From Acidobacteria bacterium Ga0077553 (lineage in GTDB: Bacteria; Acidobacteriota; Terriglobia; Bryobacterales; Bryobacteraceae), in contig LNFE01000076.1 in NCBI GenBank assembly GCA_001464575.1, positions 1 to 64,000 on the forward strand: a stretch of 64,000 bases of DNA, written 5' to 3'. The position numbers and the translations under genes are program-made. Every line of letters starts with the position of its first letter. The stretch's first letter is position 1. Shown here one piece after another: positions 37,054 to 45,795 of the stretch. Below the pieces are notes generated by a model that did no database searches, was not told the DNA's origin, and saw nothing but the letters and a program-made list of their open reading frames with translations.

Positions 37054-39007
37054 GGCGCGAAATCCGAGCCGAACGCACCCAGACCGTCCCTGGCGAAGGG
37101 TTGACCAGCCGAAGCCAGCTCTGCGCAGGCGGCGCCGTCCCGGCCGGAATTACGAAACGAACCCAACGAAACTCCCGGCCCAGTTCCCCAATCGTATGGT
37201 CCTGCTCGGCGGCATCATAGCCCTGCCCTCCGTAGAAGTCCGCGTAGAAGGCGCTCGTATCGCCTTCGGCCCGAGCCTCGAACTCGACAACGTATTCGAA
37301 ATCGGCCTGCAGCGGCACCAGGTGTTGCGCAATGCTCACCGGCTGGCCGCGCAACTGCAGCACGCCACCCTCCAGACGCGGACCTCCGGCCACCTCCCAA
37401 CGTTCCAGATGCAAGGGAGGCCCCGGCTTGCGTTCCCCGGCATACAGCGGCTGCTCGCGATGGAAGGTCACCTGGTAACCTGCGGTGTCTTCCTTGCGCA
37501 GCACGTTCACCCGCCGCACGCCTGAGTCGTCGTACCGCATCAGCACCACACTCCGATAAGGCACCCAAGACGGAGCCTTCCGCAAAATGAAGCCCCGATG
37601 CCCCATCGTGTTCTCCGCCAGCATCCCCTTGGCATCGCTATCAAACACCAGATCCGCGTATTCAACCGTCGCCACTCCCGCCCGCCCCGGCGCGAAGATC
37701 TTTAGATTCACGTTGTCCGACCGGTACAAATTCTTCACAAAGATGTCGCTGTTGTAGGGCGACAATCCCAGCGGCGGCTGGGTCAGGACAAACATGGTCG
37801 GCGAGGTAATCCGCGGTACCGCGGCCTTGAGTCCGGCGCCGATGCGCTCCAAATCCGCCGACCAGCGAGTCTGCCGGGCGTTGGCGCCCAGCGCCAACAA
37901 AGCCGCTCCGCAGAAGACGGCCAACCGCACCCCGCGAGCCCAACGCACCGGCAGGAACAGCAGCCCAATGGTAACGAGCAACGGCATCATCAATTGTTGA
38001 ATCATCGGCGCCCGCGTCCCGGGAACCCACACTACACTGGTCATCTCCAAAGCCACGGTGCCAGCGCCGAGACCCGCGACTGCCCACCCCAATTCGAGCG
38101 CCAAGCGCCGTCCGCCCGCGGGTCTGCCCGGCTCAGCGCACAGCCGGAAAAACGCCACGCCCAGCGCCACCGCGCCCACCGCGCAAAAAATTAGGTCCCG
38201 CCGGTAGTAGCCCCACAACTCCCGGAGCACGTCCCCGTACACCGGATCCCAAACCCACGCCAGTAACGAAGGCGCCAGCCGGCTCAGCGCCGGGCCATCC
38301 ACCGACAATGTCTCCGATGGCACGTACCCTACCGTTGTCCAGATCATGCCGAAAAGCGCCAGCACCCCGGCAAAGGGCAGCGCGTCGATCAACCCCTTCC
38401 GCCATCCCAGCCGCACCGCGCCCAGCCCGGCGATGGCCAGCGGAGCAGAGGCCTGCAGCGTATAAGTCGAAATAGCCGCCAGATACAGCAGCAGGGCTCC
38501 CACCAGCCACCCGGCCTCCGCCCGGCCGCTATCGAGAAACCGCACGTAAGCCGCCACCGCCAGCAAGGACATCGATGCCGCCATCAGCATCGTCCAGTTG
38601 ATCTGGCCGACTATCCCCGAGCAGCTCCATAACATTCCCAACGCACCGCTCACAACTGCGAACCGCCGGTAGGCTGCGCCCCCCAACGACGCCACCAGCG
38701 CGTAAACCGACAACCCGCAAACCAGGTCGACCACCTTCCGAACCGCGTAGATTCCGTAAGCCGTGTCGATCACCAACGGCTTTACCGCCAGGTACCACCA
38801 CGGGGCCAGCGGATTCCGGCTATCGTGCTCCCAAAAGGCCTTCTGCGCCGGGTACTCCGCATGATGTTGCAGAAAGTAGACCCAGTTGAAATCCTCGCCC
38901 AATGGGCCGATGCGGAAACCCACCCCGGCGCCCAGGGCCTGCAAAACGGCAATCCACCCGAGGGAAATCGCCCAGAGTAAAAAAAGCCTGACCAAAGGTT
39001 GCGCCAA
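37019..39007 (-). CDS. Polytopic membrane protein with C-terminal beta-sandwich (GT-C-like)
   Basis: A 662-residue protein. About ten membrane helices fill residues 8-390. The first loop ('GPLGEDFNWVYFLQHHAEYP') has acidic residues as in GT-C glycosyltransferases. The soluble C-terminal part includes a carbohydrate-binding-like beta-sandwich (about 535-650: 'FEYVVEFEARAEGDTS', 'GYDAAEQDHTIGE', 'WLRLVNPSPGTVWV'). The same domain type with the same YDAAEQ motif ends the protein at 49842-51899. It heads the operon with the cysteine desulfurase, mnmA and the acyltransferase. Glycan transfer at the envelope is inference. Confidence 0.62.
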   Translation of the reverse strand: MAQPLVRLFLLWAISLGWIAVLQALGAGVGFRIGPLGEDFNWVYFLQHHAEYPAQKAFWEHDSRNPLAPWWYLAVKPLVIDTAYGIYAVRKVVDLVCGLSVYALVASLGGAAYRRFAVVSGALGMLWSCSGIVGQINWTMLMAASMSLLAVAAYVRFLDSGRAEAGWLVGALLLYLAAISTYTLQASAPLAIAGLGAVRLGWRKGLIDALPFAGVLALFGMIWTTVGYVPSETLSVDGPALSRLAPSLLAWVWDPVYGDVLRELWGYYRRDLIFCAVGAVALGVAFFRLCAEPGRPAGGRRLALELGWAVAGLGAGTVALEMTSVVWVPGTRAPMIQQLMMPLLVTIGLLFLPVRWARGVRLAVFCGAALLALGANARQTRWSADLERIGAGLKAAVPRITSPTMFVLTQPPLGLSPYNSDIFVKNLYRSDNVNLKIFAPGRAGVATVEYADLVFDSDAKGMLAENTMGHRGFILRKAPSWVPYRSVVLMRYDDSGVRRVNVLRKEDTAGYQVTFHREQPLYAGERKPGPPLHLERWEVAGGPRLEGGVLQLRGQPVSIAQHLVPLQADFEYVVEFEARAEGDTSAFYADFYGGQGYDAAEQDHTIGELGREFRWVRFVIPAGTAPPAQSWLRLVNPSPGTVWVRSARISRLDTMEVGLLRP

Positions 39008-39045
39008 TCTCCCTCACGGTATCACGGACCGCTAGAATAGCGGTC

Positions 39046-39792
39046 ATGCTTGTCGCCAACCCTAAGGGCAACTACTCCTTCATCCGCGGCATTGCGCCGT
39101 ACTCCGGCGGTGCCGTGGCCGCTGACGGCTTCGAGGTCGTCCACGCCCGCTTCCATCAGCCCGTGCCCCTCGCGCAGGGCTTTGAACGGGTGAAGGCCCA
39201 TCTGGCCGCCATCAACCGGCCGCTCCACGCCCTCTGCTCGATGGAGCTCCGGTCGCCCCGGCCCTTCACCTTCCAGGGCTTCAATGAGTTCAACGCCGGC
39301 TACGTCACCGTGCTCAAAAACTGGGGGCTCTTCCTCGAAGACATGAATCCGGTCGCCCGCACCAACATTGCCCCGGAGATCGGCGCGCCCTCCGAACCGA
39401 GCCTCTACGGCTTCGGTTACACCGTGCCATCGAAGGTCACCCGCAAGACGTTTATCGTAGCCGGGGCCGGCGAACTGCCCGAAGGCACCCTTGACCCGCA
39501 CGATGTCGTCCGCCGCGGCGAACTCTCCGCCGACGCGCTTCGCGTCAAGGCCGAGTTCGTCATGGGGCTCATGACCGGCCGCCTGCATGGCCTCGGCGTC
39601 AACTGGGACCTCGTCAACGTCGCCGAAATGTACACCGTCCATCCGGTGTGGCACCTGCTCGCCGAACAGATCGTCCGGCCCATGGCGAAAGGCGCCATCC
39701 ACGGCGTCACCTGGCACTACTCCCGGCCCCCCATTGAAACCATCGAATTCGAAATGGACGTCCGCGGCTGCGTGCAGGAGCTTTTCCTATAA
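39046..39792 (+). CDS. CnbZ-like/YjgF-related protein
   Basis: A 248-residue cytoplasmic protein. 'YSFIRGIAPYSGGAVAADGF', 'PVPLAQGFERVKAHLAAINRP', 'CSMELRSPRPFTFQGFNEFN', 'NPVARTNIAPE' and 'TFIVAGAGELPEG' match the family annotated as 2-amino-5-chloromuconate deaminase CnbZ, distantly related to RidA. In organisms without nitroaromatic pathways the true substrate is probably another enamine or imine. It ends directly before the SAM hydrolase start and heads the plus-strand operon. Confidence 0.68.
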   Translation: MLVANPKGNYSFIRGIAPYSGGAVAADGFEVVHARFHQPVPLAQGFERVKAHLAAINRPLHALCSMELRSPRPFTFQGFNEFNAGYVTVLKNWGLFLEDMNPVARTNIAPEIGAPSEPSLYGFGYTVPSKVTRKTFIVAGAGELPEGTLDPHDVVRRGELSADALRVKAEFVMGLMTGRLHGLGVNWDLVNVAEMYTVHPVWHLLAEQIVRPMAKGAIHGVTWHYSRPPIETIEFEMDVRGCVQELFL

Positions 39793-40575
39793 ATGCCCAT
39801 CATCACCCTGACGACCGACTTCGGCACCACGGACTCCTACGTCGGCGCGATGAAGGGAGTGCTGCTCTCCATCTGCCCCAAGGCCACCATCGTCGACCTG
39901 ACCCACGAGTTGCCGCCGTATGACGTCACCGAGGCCGCCTTTGTCTTCGAACAGGCTCGCCGCTGGTTCCCGAAAAAGACGATCCATGTCGCCGTCGTCG
40001 ACCCCGGCGTCGGCAGCACGCGCCGGCCGCTCCTCGTCGAGGCCGGGGGGCACTATCTCGTCGGACCCGACAACGGCATCTTCACCTACGCGCTCGGCGG
40101 AAGCGCGGTGAAGACCCGGCACTTGAGCAACGAGAAACTCTTCCTAAAGCCCGTCAGCGCCACCTTCCACGGTCGCGACATCTTCGCCCCCTGTGCGGCG
40201 CATCTTGCCGCCGGGATGCCGCCGGCCAAGCTGGGCAAACTGGTGAAGGACGCTCTCCGGCTGAACCTCGGCACGAACAACCGGATTTCGAAGCGGCAAT
40301 GGAGCGGCTCCGTTTTGCGCGTAGACCGTTTTGGCAACCTCATCACGAGTTTTTCTATTGCTGAGTTCGGCTGGCTGGCCGATCGGCCCTTCGAGATCCT
40401 GGTTGGTTTCGAGAAAGTGGGCAAACGCGCCACCCACTTTGCCGAGTGCGAGTATGGAGAGCTCTACGCGATTGTCGGTTCGAGCGGCTACATCGAAATT
40501 GTGCAGCGGGAAGCCTCGGCCGCCAAGCGGCTGGGAGTAGTCAGCGGCGCCCCGGTGGATGTGACTGGCTGGTAA
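39793..40575 (+). CDS. SAM hydrolase (DUF62/SAM hydroxide adenosyltransferase)
   Basis: A 260-residue enzyme that cleaves S-adenosylmethionine with water to adenosine and methionine. 'ITLTTDFGTTDSYVGAMKG' (4-22), 'VAVVDPGVGS' and 'GPDNGIF' are the family motifs, and 'FHGRDIFAPCAAHLA' lies in the middle. The start follows the previous stop with no gap, and the homocysteine methyltransferase starts 13 bases after its end. Placement next to a methionine-forming enzyme suggests a role in methionine/SAM balance. Confidence 0.9.
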   Translation: MPIITLTTDFGTTDSYVGAMKGVLLSICPKATIVDLTHELPPYDVTEAAFVFEQARRWFPKKTIHVAVVDPGVGSTRRPLLVEAGGHYLVGPDNGIFTYALGGSAVKTRHLSNEKLFLKPVSATFHGRDIFAPCAAHLAAGMPPAKLGKLVKDALRLNLGTNNRISKRQWSGSVLRVDRFGNLITSFSIAEFGWLADRPFEILVGFEKVGKRATHFAECEYGELYAIVGSSGYIEIVQREASAAKRLGVVSGAPVDVTGW

Positions 40576-40588
40576 ACTCAGAGATTAA

Positions 40589-42448
40589 ATGAGTTCCGCC
40601 ACCCTGCCGAAGACCCGCGCCAAAGAGTTCCGTGAGGCGCTTGCCCACGGGGTTCTGGTCGCCGATGGCGCCATGGGCACCATGCTGTACGAGAAGGGCG
40701 TATTCATCAACCGTTGCTACGACGAGTTGAATCTCTCCGCCCCTCACTTAGTCAAAGAGGTTCACGAAGCCTACGTCAAGGCCGGGGCGCAGATCCTCGA
40801 AGCCAACACGTTCGGCGCCAACCGCGGCCGCTTGGCGACGTTCAGCCTGGGCGAAAAGCTGGTGGCGATCAATCAAGCCGGCGTCCGTCTGGCCCGCGAA
40901 GCCGCCGGAGAGGTCGCGTTCGTGGCCGGCTCCATCGGGCCGAGCGGCATGCGCAACGCTAGCCCCGAAGAGCTCCGCGATATCTTCACTGAACAGGCCA
41001 CGGTGCTGGTCGAAGCCGGCGTCGACCTTCTCGTCCTCGAAACTTTTTTCGCCATTGAGGAACTGCGCGAGGCGGTCGCCGCCGTCCGCGCCGTAGCCGG
41101 GCCGGAACTCGCCATCATCGCTCAAGTCACCATCAACGACGACGGCGCCATGCTCGACGGCACCAGCACGGAAGACTTCACCGCCCTGCTCGACCAATGG
41201 CCCGTCGATGTCATCGGTTTGAACTGTTCAGTGGGCCCCAAGGCGACGCTCGAAACGGTCGAACGCATTATGCGCCAGACGAGCAAGCCGGTTTCCGCCA
41301 TGCCGAACGCCGGCCATCCGGCCGATGTCGAAGGCCGCAAGATCTATCTCTGTTCGCCCGAGTACATGTCGCAATACGCCCGCCGCTTCCTCTGGGCCGG
41401 GGTGAAGATCGTCGGCGGCTGTTGCGGGACCACCCCGGATCACATCAAGCTCGTCCGCAGCGAAGCGCGCAGCCTCCAGCCGGGCCATCAAACCCTGCCG
41501 GTGACCGTCGACGAAACGAAGCCACCCGTGGTGAAGATGCCGTTGGTGCCGGTCGGCGAAAAGAGCAAGCTCGGCGCCAAGCTGGCCGCCAAGCAGTTCG
41601 TCACCTTTGTCGAGATTCTGCCGCCGCGGGGCGTCGATCCCGCGCGCGAGGTGGCCGGCGCCATCCTCTGCCGCGATGCGGGCATTGACGTAATCAACGT
41701 CCCCGATGGCCCCCGCGCCAGCGCCCGGCTTTCGGCCGCCATCACCTGCAAGATTTTTCAGGAGCAGGCGGGCATCGAAGCCGTGCTGCACTTCTGCTGC
41801 CGCGACCGGAATATCCTTGGCATGCAGTCGGACCTGCTGGGCGCGCACGCGCTCGGGGTACGCAACCTCATCTGCATCACCGGCGATCCGCCCCGCATGG
41901 GCGCCCACCAGCACGCCACGGCCGTCTTCGATGTGGACGCCATCGGTCTTGCCGATATCGTCACCAACCTGAACTCGGGGCTCGACATTGGCGGCAACGC
42001 CATGGGTTCGCAAACGGCGCTGCTGCTCGGCGTCGGAGCCAATCCTGGCGCATTGAATATCGACGAAGAGGTGCGCCGCTTCGAGCGCAAGGTGGCGGCG
42101 GGCGCCGAGTACGTCGTTACCCAACCGGTGTTCGACATCAAACTCCTCGAGAACTTCCTCAAACGGACCGAGCATTGCAGGATTCCGGTGGTCTGCGGCA
42201 TCTGGCCGTTGACCAGCTACCGGAACGCCCAGTTCATGGTGGATGAGTTACGCGTCCCGGTGCCGGAACCGTTCATGCAACGCATGCAGCGGGCCGCCGA
42301 TGCCGAAGCCGCCCGGCAGGAAGGCATTGCCATCGCCCAGGAAATGACCCGGGAGGTGCAATGGATGGTCGAAGGCATTCAGCTCAGCGCCCCGTTCGGA
42401 CGCTATCAAATGGCCGTTGACGTGGCTACCGTGATCGAGAAACGCTAA
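40589..42448 (+). CDS. Bifunctional homocysteine S-methyltransferase/methylenetetrahydrofolate reductase
   Basis: A 619-residue fusion. The N-terminal domain (about 10-300) is a zinc-dependent homocysteine methyltransferase: 'DGAMGTMLYEKG', the zinc cysteines in 'IGLNCSVGP' and 'GGCCGTTPDHI'. The C-terminal domain (about 320-619) is the MTHFR TIM barrel: 'FVEILPPRGVDP', 'NLICITGDPPRMG', 'YVVTQPVFD'. The fused enzyme is a normal family form. It makes 5-methyl-THF and can methylate homocysteine without the large MetH. It lies in an operon with the SAM hydrolase and tsaC, the latter seven bases downstream. Confidence 0.92.
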   Translation: MSSATLPKTRAKEFREALAHGVLVADGAMGTMLYEKGVFINRCYDELNLSAPHLVKEVHEAYVKAGAQILEANTFGANRGRLATFSLGEKLVAINQAGVRLAREAAGEVAFVAGSIGPSGMRNASPEELRDIFTEQATVLVEAGVDLLVLETFFAIEELREAVAAVRAVAGPELAIIAQVTINDDGAMLDGTSTEDFTALLDQWPVDVIGLNCSVGPKATLETVERIMRQTSKPVSAMPNAGHPADVEGRKIYLCSPEYMSQYARRFLWAGVKIVGGCCGTTPDHIKLVRSEARSLQPGHQTLPVTVDETKPPVVKMPLVPVGEKSKLGAKLAAKQFVTFVEILPPRGVDPAREVAGAILCRDAGIDVINVPDGPRASARLSAAITCKIFQEQAGIEAVLHFCCRDRNILGMQSDLLGAHALGVRNLICITGDPPRMGAHQHATAVFDVDAIGLADIVTNLNSGLDIGGNAMGSQTALLLGVGANPGALNIDEEVRRFERKVAAGAEYVVTQPVFDIKLLENFLKRTEHCRIPVVCGIWPLTSYRNAQFMVDELRVPVPEPFMQRMQRAADAEAARQEGIAIAQEMTREVQWMVEGIQLSAPFGRYQMAVDVATVIEKR

Positions 42449-42455
42449 CAAACCT

Positions 42456-43094
42456 GTGCCGACGGACTTACTCGAAGTAGACCAGACTGACCCGGATGAA
42501 GGCGTCATCGCCTCGGCCGCCGCCGCGATTTTGCGGGGGAAAGTGGTCGCCATCCCCACCGACGGGTTGTACTCCCTGGTGGCGGATCCCTTTAACTTGC
42601 AGGCGGTGGGCCGGGTGTTCGCCGCCAAAGGCCGCGAGCAGGCCCGGAGCCTGCCGCTACTCGTCAGCGATGTGCCCATGGCTGAAGAGTTATGCGCGGA
42701 GATTTCGGCCCGCTTTCGCGTGCTGGCGCGGGTCTTCTGGCCGGGGCCGCTGACCGTAATTGTGCCGGCGTCGCCGAAAGTGCCGCTGCGGGCCACCGGC
42801 AATACTGGCCGGTTGGGTTTGCGCCATTCGCGGTCAAAAGTGGCGCAGGCGCTGTTGCAAAAGTTGAACCAGCCGTTGATCGCCACAAGTGCTAACATAA
42901 ACGGCCAGCCGACGTGTACCAGCGGCATCGAAGTCTTTGGTACGATGGACGGTCGTCTGGACTTAGTGCTGGACGGGGGGACGTGCCCAGGCATGGGTCC
43001 CACGACGATCGATATTACCGAACCCTACTGGCGCGTGATCAAAGAAGGGGCGGTCCCAGAAAAAGAACTCGCAGAAGTCTTGCGGCAAACGTGA
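42456..43094 (+). CDS. tsaC: L-threonylcarbamoyladenylate synthase
   Basis: A 212-residue YrdC/Sua5-type enzyme that makes threonylcarbamoyl-AMP for the t6A37 modification of ANN-decoding tRNAs. 'VVAIPTDGLYSLVADPFN', 'KGREQARSLPLLVSD', 'FWPGPLTVIVPAS', 'GRLGLRHS' and 'PLIATSANINGQPTC' cover the ATP, bicarbonate and threonine sites. It starts at GTG 42456, seven bases after the methyltransferase stop. It has no C-terminal Sua5 domain, so it is the short TsaC form. Confidence 0.93.
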   Translation: MPTDLLEVDQTDPDEGVIASAAAAILRGKVVAIPTDGLYSLVADPFNLQAVGRVFAAKGREQARSLPLLVSDVPMAEELCAEISARFRVLARVFWPGPLTVIVPASPKVPLRATGNTGRLGLRHSRSKVAQALLQKLNQPLIATSANINGQPTCTSGIEVFGTMDGRLDLVLDGGTCPGMGPTTIDITEPYWRVIKEGAVPEKELAEVLRQT

Positions 43095-43101
43095 GGCATA
43101 T

Positions 43102-44124
43102 ATGAAGTATTTCCTGCAGCGGGAAGGCCGGAGTTTCGGTCCTTACTCCTTTGACGATCTGAAGCGTTACCAAAGTGAAGGCCGGATCGGTCCCGAGGAC
43201 AAGATCCGCCCGGAAGATTCCGAGAACTGGGTCCTGCAGACCGAGTTCTTTAATCCCCCGGCCACGCCGGCGCCGCAGGTAAGCCCGGCCCCGGTGTTCA
43301 TGCCGCCGGCCCCGGCACCCGCACCCGCCCCGGCGCCCACTCCCACTCCGGCTCCAAACCCATTTGCCGCGCCCACCGACGCCAACCCGGTGTGGACTCC
43401 CCCAGCCCCGGCCCCGCAGGCCAACCCGTTTGCGCCGTCTGGCGCCACGTCGAGCAACCCCTTCTCGGCCCCGCCGACGGGTGGATTCGGCGCGCCGCCC
43501 GCGCAACAGGGTTTTGGCGCTCCCCCGGCCTCGCCTGGCTTTGGCGCTCCCCCGGCGCAGCAAGGGTTTGGTGCTCCTCCGGCCAATTCCGGCTTCGGCG
43601 GTCCCCCAGCTTCGCCTGGCTTCGGTGCTCCCGCCCCGGGTGGCTTCGCCCCCGCGCCCAACCCCGCGGCCTCCGGCGCCTGGCCGGCTCCGCCCGACAT
43701 GCAGTGGTATCTCGTTCTGATTATCACCATGGTCTGCGGATTCTTCGGCCTGTACTGGTTCTACACGCAGATGGTGTTCGTCAAGAAGCTGGACCCGGCA
43801 AGCAAGGCGATGAAGATGATCTTCGGCGGCTGGGGCTTGGCCATTGGCGGGGTGCTCATCGGTGCGATTCTCGGTGCGGCGCTCAGCGACTCGGCGCTGG
43901 CACTAATCCCGATTCTGCTAACCATGGTTTGTTACCTCGGCGGGATCATTGCGATCATCCTCGGGGTGTTCAATATGCGCGCGTCGATTGAGAAGCACTA
44001 CAACACGGTGGAGAACATCGGGTTGAAGCTCAGCCCCGTGATGACGTTCTTCTTCAACATGTATTACTTCCAGTACCACTTCGCCCGGATCGCGGAGTGG
44101 AAGAAGACCGGCCGTTTGGCCTAG
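43102..44124 (+). CDS. GYF-domain membrane protein with proline-rich repeats
   Basis: A 340-residue protein. Residues 1-50 form a GYF_2 domain ('YFLQREGRSFGPYSFDDLKRYQSEGRI', split when compared with family: GPYS is the core). Residues 55-200 are Pro/Ala-rich and include six 9-residue repeats of GFGAPPAxx. Three or four membrane helices fill the last 140 residues ('WYLVLIITMVCGFFGLYWFYT', split: CGFFGLYWFY is the first). GYF domains bind proline-rich segments, so self-binding or recruitment of a partner at the membrane is possible. It ends the plus-strand operon. Confidence 0.75.
   Translation: MKYFLQREGRSFGPYSFDDLKRYQSEGRIGPEDKIRPEDSENWVLQTEFFNPPATPAPQVSPAPVFMPPAPAPAPAPAPTPTPAPNPFAAPTDANPVWTPPAPAPQANPFAPSGATSSNPFSAPPTGGFGAPPAQQGFGAPPASPGFGAPPAQQGFGAPPANSGFGGPPASPGFGAPAPGGFAPAPNPAASGAWPAPPDMQWYLVLIITMVCGFFGLYWFYTQMVFVKKLDPASKAMKMIFGGWGLAIGGVLIGAILGAALSDSALALIPILLTMVCYLGGIIAIILGVFNMRASIEKHYNTVENIGLKLSPVMTFFFNMYYFQYHFARIAEWKKTGRLA
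43483..43644 (+). repeat. Six 27-base coding repeats (GFGAPPAxx)
   Basis: Six imperfect in-frame units within the GYF-domain gene encode GFGAPPAQQ, GFGAPPASP, GFGAPPAQQ, GFGAPPANS, GFGGPPASP and GFGAPAPGG. The synonymous differences between units indicate selection on the peptide. Confidence 0.85.
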
Positions 44125-44144
44125 GCGGCATGCTATCCTGACCC

Positions 44145-44347
44145 TTGGAGCGTTTCTGGGGGTCAGGTGGGGCCTCTTAAATTTGATCCGATAGTCAAAG
44201 TCATGGAGTCCGTCTCGCACAAATGTGCCGGTGTGCAAGCTCCTGAACGCAAGTTCCAGGGAGAAGCCTGAAGGCGCGCGGAGGGTTCCCCCGTTCCAAA
44301 AGACGGGTCAATGACAGGGGTTTCACGGTCTCCCTGGGGCGCTCCAA
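44145..44347 (+). ncRNA. ssrS: 6S RNA candidate
   Basis: A non-coding gap of 238 bases holds a segment of about 200 bases whose ends pair perfectly: TTGGAGCG (44145-44152) with CGCTCCAA (44340-44347). Internal hairpins include GCAC-AAAT-GTGC (44217-44228) and CCCGT/ACGGG (44290-44307). 'GAGAAGCCT' resembles the equivalent strand of the E. coli 6S RNA. The length fits 6S RNA, and a TATCCT box lies six bases before the first base. No conserved ORF spans it. The identity rests on shape and limited similarity; another structured RNA is possible. Confidence 0.5.
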
Positions 44348-44362
44348 CTCGCTCCCGCCAGC

Positions 44363-45142
44363 ATGAACATCCTTTTTATCGGCGACGTGTTCGCCTCGCC
44401 GGGCCGCCGCATCGTGGCCAATAATCTGCATCAGATCGTGACGGAAGAGCGGATCGATCTGATCATTGCCAACGTGGAGAACTCGGCCGGCGGATTTGGG
44501 GTGACCTCCGCCATCGCCGAAGAGTTCGTTTCGCTCGGCGTCGAGGTGATGACGACCGGCAACCACGTCTGGGACAAGACCGAGATCCACGAGTACCTCC
44601 CGCGGCAGCCTCGCCTGCTCCGTCCAGCCAACTACTCCCCCCTCCTGGCGGGCAGCGGGCTTTATCTGGGCAAGGCGCGCAATGGCGCCGAGTACGCGGT
44701 AATGAATCTGCAGGGCCGCACCTTCATGGCAACCCTCGACGATCCCTTCCGCAAGGTGGAGGAGCTCCTCGCCCAGATTCCCGACCGGATCAAGGTCCGC
44801 TTCATCGATTTCCATGCCGAGGCCACCAGTGAGAAGGTGGCGTTCGGCTGGCACCTCGATGGGCGCGCCACCGCCGTCGTGGGCACGCATACGCATATTC
44901 CCACGGCCGATGAACGGGTTCTGCCCGAAGGTACGGCCTATCAGACCGATGTCGGCATGACCGGCTCCTACGCCGGGGTAATCGGCGTCGAGAAGGGCCC
45001 GATCATTCGCAAGTTCCAAACCGCCCTGCCGATGCGCATGGAACCGGCCAAGGGCATGGTGGAACTCCACGCGACGATTGTGACAGCGGACCCGGAAACG
45101 GGTAAGGCGCTGAAGATTCGGCGATATGAGTTAAAGGAATAG
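44363..45142 (+). CDS. ymdB: YmdB-type metallophosphoesterase (TIGR00282)
   Basis: A 259-residue cytoplasmic phosphodiesterase. The metal-binding blocks 'NILFIGDVFASPGR' (2-15), 'NVENSAGGFGVT', 'TTGNHVWDK', 'FIDFHAEATSEK' and 'GTHTHIPTADE' are all present. In Bacillus the family hydrolyses 2',3'-cyclic nucleotides and influences biofilm and sporulation choice. Here it follows the 6S candidate by 15 bases and precedes a small two-helix membrane protein. Confidence 0.92.
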   Translation: MNILFIGDVFASPGRRIVANNLHQIVTEERIDLIIANVENSAGGFGVTSAIAEEFVSLGVEVMTTGNHVWDKTEIHEYLPRQPRLLRPANYSPLLAGSGLYLGKARNGAEYAVMNLQGRTFMATLDDPFRKVEELLAQIPDRIKVRFIDFHAEATSEKVAFGWHLDGRATAVVGTHTHIPTADERVLPEGTAYQTDVGMTGSYAGVIGVEKGPIIRKFQTALPMRMEPAKGMVELHATIVTADPETGKALKIRRYELKE

Positions 45143-45168
45143 TCCTAGTCTGCCGATACCTCAGGTAG

Positions 45169-45795
45169 ATGAACGAGGACTACGCTATCCTTCCGGCTTC
45201 CCGCTTGGCTCAGATTTTTCTGATTCTAGCGGTTCTTTCCCTAGCCGGAGCAGCATCGATGGACCGGATGATTGGGCAGCGCCAAGTGTCTTTCGAGAGG
45301 CTGGGCCAGGAGTTGCGGAGTCTCGAAGAGCTCGAGGATCTGATGGACCGCTGGCAGAAGGCTCCGGACGCGCAACTCCGGCAGGAGTTGTCGGGCCGGG
45401 TATCGGTGGTTGTGCGCCAGATCCTTCGGCAGGCGCCTTCCCCGGCCTTTCAAGACCGCTTAAATCGAATTGAGACGTTGTTGCAATGGTCCCAATCTTT
45501 GGACGGGCCATCGCCTGCGACCAATGAGTTGCGCCGCACGACAGACTTCGCCCAGACCCAGCACCGGCTGCGCGGCGAAATCAAGGCAGCCGTTGCCCAA
45601 GCCGCCTCCATGCAGTCTTCAAAAGGAGAAGAGGTACTGCTCCTCGAACGGGGAGGACAAGTAGGGCTCACACTCGGAATCGGCGCAGCGTTGTTCGCTT
45701 TGTTGATCTTCCTGCGCAGCCGCCGGCCCCGCCAAGTTAACCCCTACGCCTATGCGCCCGGTTCGGTCTCCCAGGACCCCAAAGGATCGCGGTAA
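45169..45795 (+). CDS. Two-helix membrane protein of unknown function
   Basis: A 208-residue protein. A membrane helix at about 11-29 ([19 protein letters not shown]) is followed by about 110 residues of charged helix, likely coiled coil ('[16 protein letters not shown]'), and a second helix near 168-185 ([16 protein letters not shown]). The short tail is basic then polar. The central part is probably periplasmic. Its 3' end overlaps the convergent CobW gene by 46 bases. I do not recognise the family. Confidence 0.55.
   Translation: MNEDYAILPASRLAQIFLILAVLSLAGAASMDRMIGQRQVSFERLGQELRSLEELEDLMDRWQKAPDAQLRQELSGRVSVVVRQILRQAPSPAFQDRLNRIETLLQWSQSLDGPSPATNELRRTTDFAQTQHRLRGEIKAAVAQAASMQSSKGEEVLLLERGGQVGLTLGIGAALFALLIFLRSRRPRQVNPYAYAPGSVSQDPKGSR

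Noticed and set aside
43483-43644. Regular repeats that might be a CRISPR array
   Set aside because: Units are 27 bases, contiguous, in frame and encode GFGAPPAxx; there are no spacers.
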